Source of the DNA: Candidatus Colwellbacteria bacterium CG10_big_fil_rev_8_21_14_0_10_41_28
GTDB taxonomy: Bacteria; Patescibacteriota; Minisyncoccia; UBA6257; Colwellbacteraceae
NCBI GenBank assembly: GCA_002773755.1
Contig: PFAG01000012.1
Location: 1 to 16,184, forward strand
Reading direction: 5' to 3'
Length of the DNA stretch: 16,184 bases
Of this stretch, positions 12,934-16,184 are shown in pieces; the stretch's first letter is position 1, and every line of letters begins with the position of its first letter. The notes beneath the pieces were generated by a model. It had not been told where the DNA came from, made no database searches, and saw nothing but the letters and a program-made list of their open reading frames with translations. The position numbers and the translations under genes are program-made.

Positions 12934-12942
12934 ATTATATCA
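12934..12942 (-). promoter_or_regulatory. Extended -10 promoter of the lamin-tail protein gene
   Basis: TG-A-TATAAT on the minus strand, a perfect extended -10, lies in the 43-base gap after trxB. The predicted start near 12927 gives a leader of about 22 bases that contains GGAGG four bases before the ATG. Confidence 0.5.
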
Positions 12943-12947
12943 AAAGC

Positions 12948-13880
12948 CTACTCCCTCTTTTGGCCAGTTATATCGTCGTGGATATTTAAAACTGCCTTAA
13001 TCCCATCTCCAGCAGAAACATTGTTCTGATTGTAATAGACATCGCTAACATCCCCGGCAGCCCAAATGCCAGGATCACTTGTTCTTTGAGTCTTATGATT
13101 AACAACCACCTTCTTCCAATTATTAATATCAACCAACCCTTCAACCAAATGGCTGTTTGGGATAGATCCTATCTCAACAAAAATCCCCTCTACATCCAAA
13201 GTCTTTTCCTCACCACTTGGAATATCTACATACTTGAGTCCCTTAACAAACTTGTCTCCAAATATCTCTTTAATCTCAGCATTGTAGATAATCTCAACCT
13301 TATCAGATGCTTTAATTTTTTCTTGCGTTGCGGGGTCTCCCTTAAGGGTATCTCTTCTGTGAAGAAGATATATCTTGGATGCATACTCCAAAAGATCTAT
13401 CACTGCCTCCAACCCAGAGTTTCCACCCCCGATAACAGCAGTTTCTTTGCCTTTAAACAGAGGGGCATCGCAGGTTGCGCAATATGCAACACCCTTTCCA
13501 TCAAACTCTTCTCCACCAGGGACATCTACCCTCCTTCTATGACTGCCGGCTGTTAATAAGATTCTTTCTGTTTCAAACTCCTCTCCACCAGCTGTAATAA
13601 CCTTGTAGTGGTTTTCTTTAATCTTCTCAACCCTAAGAACCTTCTCTCCATCTTTTATATCTATATCTCCCTCATACTTTCTAAGATGGTCTTCCATCAT
13701 CTTAGACAAATCATATCCAGATACATTCTGTACCCCTATCCAGTTTTCAATATCATCAGAGACACTAGACTGACCACCGAACTCTTCGGCTATCAGTAAA
13801 GTTTTCATTTTCTTTCTTGCTGCATATACACCAGCTGAGACTCCTGCTGGTCCACCCCCAATGATTATTAGTTGATACAT
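12948..13880 (-). CDS. trxB: Thioredoxin reductase
   Basis: The 310-residue flavoprotein reduces thioredoxin-like proteins using a pyridine nucleotide. The FAD-binding motif GGGPAGVSAGVYAARK is at residues 8-23, the redox-active CATC at about 135-138, the second dinucleotide motif GGGNSGLEAV near 150, HRRDTLKG near 174, and the FAD-contacting AAGDVSD near 272. Length and order match bacterial TrxB. In NADPH-specific enzymes such as E. coli TrxB the motif reads HRRxxxRA; here the last Arg is Lys and Ala is Gly, so cofactor preference may be relaxed. No thioredoxin gene is in the window, but a glutaredoxin-like protein is encoded 500 bases upstream and could be a partner. TAAAAT at 13891-13896 predicts a leader of about four bases. 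Confidence 0.94.
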   Translation of the reverse strand: MYQLIIIGGGPAGVSAGVYAARKKMKTLLIAEEFGGQSSVSDDIENWIGVQNVSGYDLSKMMEDHLRKYEGDIDIKDGEKVLRVEKIKENHYKVITAGGEEFETERILLTAGSHRRRVDVPGGEEFDGKGVAYCATCDAPLFKGKETAVIGGGNSGLEAVIDLLEYASKIYLLHRRDTLKGDPATQEKIKASDKVEIIYNAEIKEIFGDKFVKGLKYVDIPSGEEKTLDVEGIFVEIGSIPNSHLVEGLVDINNWKKVVVNHKTQRTSDPGIWAAGDVSDVYYNQNNVSAGDGIKAVLNIHDDITGQKRE

Positions 13881-13890
13881 AGTGATTTCA

Positions 13891-13896
13891 ATTTTA
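13891..13896 (-). promoter_or_regulatory. -10 box of trxB
   Basis: TAAAAT on the minus strand, ten bases before the ATG at 13880, with no clear -35. It predicts a leader of about four bases; no Shine-Dalgarno is present. Confidence 0.35.
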
Positions 13897-13961
13897 CTTA
13901 AATTATTCTTTTTATCTACCTCTTCCCCAAAGACTCTTCATAGAGACTAATTCTAACATAT

Positions 13962-13990
13962 AAGAAACCTCCCACTTGGGGAGGTCTCTT
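13962..13990 (-). terminator. Terminator of the glutaredoxin / zinc-ribbon unit
   Basis: On the minus strand AAGAGACCTCCC pairs with GGGAGGTTTCTT (12 pairs including one G-U) around a five-base loop. It lies 20 bases after the stop of the zinc-ribbon gene. The T tract is weak (TTTCTTATAT), and a comparable tract exists on the plus strand. Confidence 0.65.
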
Positions 13991-14010
13991 ATCTTTAATT
14001 TCCTATTAAG

Positions 14011-14355
14011 CTAGAAGCTTGGTGTAACTTGTTCTTCTTCACCCCCATCATCGACAGGTGCCTCTACTGGAGCTTCTACGGGTGCCTCAGGAGTTACTAC
14101 AGGTGCTTCCATAGGCGCCTCAGGGGCTACTACAGGTGCTTCTGTTGGAACTTCTGGTGTTTCCATAGGAGCTTCTACAGGTGTTTCTGTAGGAGCCTCC
14201 ATAGGCTCATCTGTTGCTGGAACAGGTGTTGGCTGTGGGGCAGCCTGATTCTGTCCATCATCTTGTGTATTTAATTCATCCATTGGTATTCCACAAATTG
14301 GGCAATTCTGTGCGTCATTTGCAGTGCTATTACATTGTTTACACTTATAAGTCAT
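14011..14355 (-). CDS. Zinc-ribbon protein with Pro/Glu/Ala-rich repeat tail
   Basis: The 114-residue product opens with a compact zinc ribbon, CKQC at residues 5-8 and CPIC at 18-21. From about residue 35 to 104 it is almost entirely Pro, Glu, Ala, Thr and Val in imperfect 5-8 residue repeats of the PVEAP/PMETP/VVAPEAP type, ending in a short acidic tail. Such tails are flexible spacers; the ribbon could bind nucleic acid or a protein partner. No membrane span is present. AAGGAGG six bases before the ATG is a strong Shine-Dalgarno. It lies 16 bases after the glutaredoxin-like gene, so the two form an operon. The repeat region may vary in length between strains by slippage. Family not recognised beyond the zinc ribbon. 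Confidence 0.75.
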   Translation of the reverse strand: MTYKCKQCNSTANDAQNCPICGIPMDELNTQDDGQNQAAPQPTPVPATDEPMEAPTETPVEAPMETPEVPTEAPVVAPEAPMEAPVVTPEAPVEAPVEAPVDDGGEEEQVTPSF

Positions 14356-14371
14356 AGATTGCCTCCTTTTA

Positions 14372-14605
14372 TTAAGCGACCTTTAATGCTTTTTCTAACT
14401 TCTTACGGTTATACCCTACCAGAATCTCACCATCAATATCAATCACTGGGACTCCCATCTGACCAGAATCCTTAACCATTTGCTCTCTGGCCTTATCGTC
14501 AACCACCACATCAACCTCTTCATAGCTGATATTGTGTGTCTCAAAAAGAGCTTTCACGTCCTTACAGAATTTACAAAATGGTGTTGTGTAGAGTCTTACC
14601 TTCAT
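14372..14605 (-). CDS. Glutaredoxin-like thiol-disulfide protein
   Basis: The 77-residue product has the short glutaredoxin/NrdH fold pattern: KVRLYTTPFCKFCKDVK with redox pair Cys11 and Cys14 (CKFC), a central region EEVDV, a cis-Pro loop GVPVID at about 48-53, and a GYNRKKLEKAL C-terminal helix. I start it at the ATG at 14605. The longer frame upstream (to 14647) would carry 14 extra residues, but a good promoter (14618-14647) lies inside that extension. Similar small proteins accept electrons from thioredoxin reductase or glutathione; trxB encoded nearby makes the former plausible. CPFC/CPYC is more usual, so CKFC is a variant. Predicted leader is about six bases; operon with the zinc-ribbon gene. 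Confidence 0.85.
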   Translation of the reverse strand: MKVRLYTTPFCKFCKDVKALFETHNISYEEVDVVVDDKAREQMVKDSGQMGVPVIDIDGEILVGYNRKKLEKALKVA

Positions 14606-14617
14606 AATCCACAAAGA

Positions 14618-14647
14618 AATATACCCTCTTTGGTAACCCCGGGTCAA
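14618..14647 (-). promoter_or_regulatory. Promoter of the glutaredoxin / zinc-ribbon unit
   Basis: TTGACC (14642-14647), an 18-base spacer and TATATT (14618-14623) on the minus strand. The predicted start at 14611 leaves a six-base leader before the ATG at 14605. Confidence 0.6.
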
Positions 14648-14664
14648 ATTATCTGGGTAAAAAA

Positions 14665-14698
14665 GAAATATCCCCCGCGTATAGCAAGAGGATATTTC
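14665..14698 (-). terminator. Terminator of the 14719-15195 gene
   Basis: On the minus strand GAAATATCC pairs with GGATATTTC, and the stem continues through TCTTGC/GCGGGG using several G-U pairs that exist only on this strand, to a five-base loop. TTTTTT follows close after. It lies 20 bases past the stop of the upstream gene. Confidence 0.75.
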
Positions 14699-14718
14699 CT
14701 AATTAACTTATCTAATCT

Positions 14719-15195
14719 TTAGTTACCCGCTTCAACCTCCGTCTCGTCTACACCAGATCCTGGAACTGGTGCTGGGGCTGCTGCGCCTGTTGGAGCTGCT
14801 GCAGGTTGACCCTCTAGATCAGCTGAGGCTATAAGAGCCTGCTCTAACTGACTGTCTGGGCCTACCTTTGAGATGAAAAGTACATTCTCTCTGTTAAGCT
14901 CCAGTGTCTTTGGTGCCCACAAACTGTTTCTTAGAGGATTAAGTGAAATTCCAACATCATTTGGATCCTCTGACTGTTGGACCAACTGAATTGTGTGTGG
15001 ATCACTTATGGTCAATTTTGGAAATCGACTTACCTCTCCGAAGTATGTTGTGCCGTCAGTCATAGCAACAGCATAGTAAGTTGGTCCTCCAATAAAGGAG
15101 ACTGCCCAAGCTACACCGAAAGCAACAACTGCTGCAACCAATAGGAATCCAACTAGCCATACTAGACCTTTGGTTCCCGTATTTACTTTTGCCAT
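14719..15195 (-). CDS. Small membrane-anchored protein with Ala/Pro tail
   Basis: The 158-residue product has a short basic N-terminus, one hydrophobic span (about residues 9-33), then a compact extracytoplasmic region of about 90 residues with alternating strands (YYAVAMTDGTTYFGEVSRFPKLTI, TIQLVQQ, LNRENVLFISKVGPDSQ). It ends in an Ala/Pro/Gly-rich tail from about residue 130. I do not recognise a family. The DGTTYFGEV segment resembles small beta-barrel repeats but is too short to assign. It is monocistronic, with its own terminator. No clear Shine-Dalgarno precedes the ATG. It is divergent from the flippase gene across a 78-base AT-rich gap holding TATAAT-like boxes on both strands. Confidence 0.75.
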   Translation of the reverse strand: MAKVNTGTKGLVWLVGFLLVAAVVAFGVAWAVSFIGGPTYYAVAMTDGTTYFGEVSRFPKLTISDPHTIQLVQQSEDPNDVGISLNPLRNSLWAPKTLELNRENVLFISKVGPDSQLEQALIASADLEGQPAAAPTGAAAPAPVPGSGVDETEVEAGN

Positions 15196-15273
15196 TATTA
15201 AATTTATTTATTGTTTACTTTGACCTTTATATATTTTCCTATAAGTATTAGGTATTATAAATTATACACCATC

Positions 15274-16184
15274 ATGTCCCAAAATAGACTTAATAAGTCT
15301 AAGCTTCTGAACTTCTTGTTTAGAAACAAAACAACATCGCAAACCATAGCCAAAAACACTCTTTGGCTATCTTTTGGAGAAGTAACTGGGAGATTCTTGA
15401 GAGTTATCATCATATTCTTTGCTGCTAGGATTCTTGGAGTAGCGGCCTGGGGAACATTTTCATACATGACAAGCCTCGCTGCCATCCTCACCATTTTCGC
15501 AGATATTGGAGTGAGCACTGTCTTAATCAGAGAAGTTTCTAAAGACAAGACTAAAAAGAATGAGCTTTTCTCAACAACCCTTCTTATTAAGGCCATATTG
15601 GTTCTGCTTGGCTTTATATTCATTGTCTTTGGTTCTCAGCTGATTACAGGCATTAATCTGCCAACAGGCCTTATTTGGGCCACAGCACTACTATTCCTAT
15701 TCGACTCTCTAAGAAGGTTTGGTTCGGCTCTCTTCAGAGCAGAAGAGAAAATGGAATATGAGGCTATTATTAATATCTTTACCCAGATAGTCATAGTTGC
15801 AGCTGGTTTCATCGTCCTATTTACTCAGGCATCTCCATCCCGACTAGCCTTAGCATATGCAGGAGGTTCGGCTATAGGGCTGTTAGTCACGGGATATATC
15901 TTAAGAGAATCCATCTCTCAGATTAAGACCTCTTTCAATAAAGATCTGATTAAGCCCCTTTTGTCCGCTGCTTGGCCGATGACCCTATCTACCGTCTTCG
16001 GAATGCTTTTAATAAATATTGATGTGATTATGATTGGTTGGTTTGAATCAGCTGAGTCGGTTGGCCTATATACAGCAGCTCAAAAACCAATCTCCTTCCT
16101 CTATCTCCTTCCCGCTCTTATTGTTGGTGGTCTTTTCCCAACTCTTTCAAAATATGCCAAGTCAAACAAAGAAAAGTTTAGGGC
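15274..16184 (+). CDS. Wzx-type flippase / polysaccharide biosynthesis membrane protein (partial)
   Basis: The frame is open from the ATG at 15274 to the right edge of the window, giving about 303 residues of the N-terminal part. After a polar start of about 25 residues come NTLWLSFGEVTGRFLRVIIIFFAARILGVAAWGTFSYMTSL and FADIGVSTVLIREVSKD, the signature opening of MOP-superfamily polysaccharide exporters (Wzx/RfbX type). At least eight hydrophobic segments follow, including LLSAAWPMTLSTVFGMLLINIDVIMIGW and VGLYTAAQKPISFLYLLPALIVGGLFP. These proteins flip lipid-linked oligosaccharides across the cytoplasmic membrane for surface glycan assembly. Family members are usually over 400 residues, so roughly a third is missing to the right. 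TATTAT at 15253-15258 is a possible -10. Confidence 0.9.
   Translation, partial: MSQNRLNKSKLLNFLFRNKTTSQTIAKNTLWLSFGEVTGRFLRVIIIFFAARILGVAAWGTFSYMTSLAAILTIFADIGVSTVLIREVSKDKTKKNELFSTTLLIKAILVLLGFIFIVFGSQLITGINLPTGLIWATALLFLFDSLRRFGSALFRAEEKMEYEAIINIFTQIVIVAAGFIVLFTQASPSRLALAYAGGSAIGLLVTGYILRESISQIKTSFNKDLIKPLLSAAWPMTLSTVFGMLLINIDVIMIGWFESAESVGLYTAAQKPISFLYLLPALIVGGLFPTLSKYAKSNKEKFR

Noticed and set aside
14050..14220. Possible CRISPR-like or satellite repeat array
   Set aside because: The repeats are in frame, irregular and encode the Pro/Glu/Ala/Val tail of a protein; there are no uniform repeats and spacers.
14606..14647. Upstream start adding 14 residues to the glutaredoxin-like protein
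   Set aside because: The extension overlaps a TTGACC-18-TATATT promoter, and the conserved fold begins at the ATG at 14605.

Overview
The window looks like a chromosomal segment of a small-genome bacterium of the Candidate Phyla Radiation (Patescibacteria), most likely a parcubacterium-like lineage. This placement is inference. It rests on a compact AT-leaning coding style, many short genes of unknown family, a TraD/HerA-type membrane ATPase operon of the kind common in these genomes, an anchored lamin-tail surface protein, and many first genes whose -10 box lies only about 8 to 11 bases before the ATG. UGA is used as a stop, so the UGA=Gly code of Gracilibacteria is not indicated.

Layout. 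1-963: a two-gene minus-strand unit (SpoU/TrmH-type RNA methyltransferase, then a DUF192 protein). 1003-2552: a clearly GC-richer island with three unrecognised minus-strand genes in two transcription units. Each unit has near-consensus promoter elements, a 70-base leader, a strong Shine-Dalgarno with a GTG start, and large hairpins. 2608-4406: tRNA-Ala(CGC), the CCA-adding enzyme gene, tRNA-Arg(UCG) and tRNA-Lys(CUU). 4368-8105: a three-gene overlapping minus-strand operon (small protein, TraD/HerA-like ATPase, unknown protein whose 3' end runs antisense into tRNA-Lys). 8147-8390: a stand-alone noncoding RNA gene on the minus strand. 8468-10600: recG on the plus strand. 10588-13880: a 54-residue protein, a three-domain lamin-tail surface protein and thioredoxin reductase. 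13962-15195: a zinc-ribbon protein with a Pro/Glu/Ala-rich tail, a glutaredoxin-like protein and a membrane-anchored small protein. 15274 to the right edge: the start of a Wzx-type flippase on the plus strand.

The most notable item is inside the 8147-8390 RNA. The minus strand at 8259-8309 reads as a complete hammerhead self-cleaving ribozyme: every invariant core nucleotide is present, three helices are fully paired, and stem III is open (type III topology). It has its own near-perfect promoter (TTGACA, 17 bases, TATATT) and an 11-bp hairpin terminator, so it appears to be a dedicated self-cleaving small RNA and not a mRNA leader. An upstream 6-bp inverted repeat could compete with the outer part of the ribozyme stem, which would make cleavage switchable. 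That last point is inference.

Functionally the window mixes RNA maturation (methyltransferase, CCA enzyme, tRNAs), DNA repair (RecG), thiol redox (TrxB, glutaredoxin-like), DNA or envelope translocation (TraD-like ATPase, flippase) and cell-surface proteins. Predicted first genes of ordinary operons tend to be leaderless, while operon-internal genes and the GC-rich island use Shine-Dalgarno sequences.
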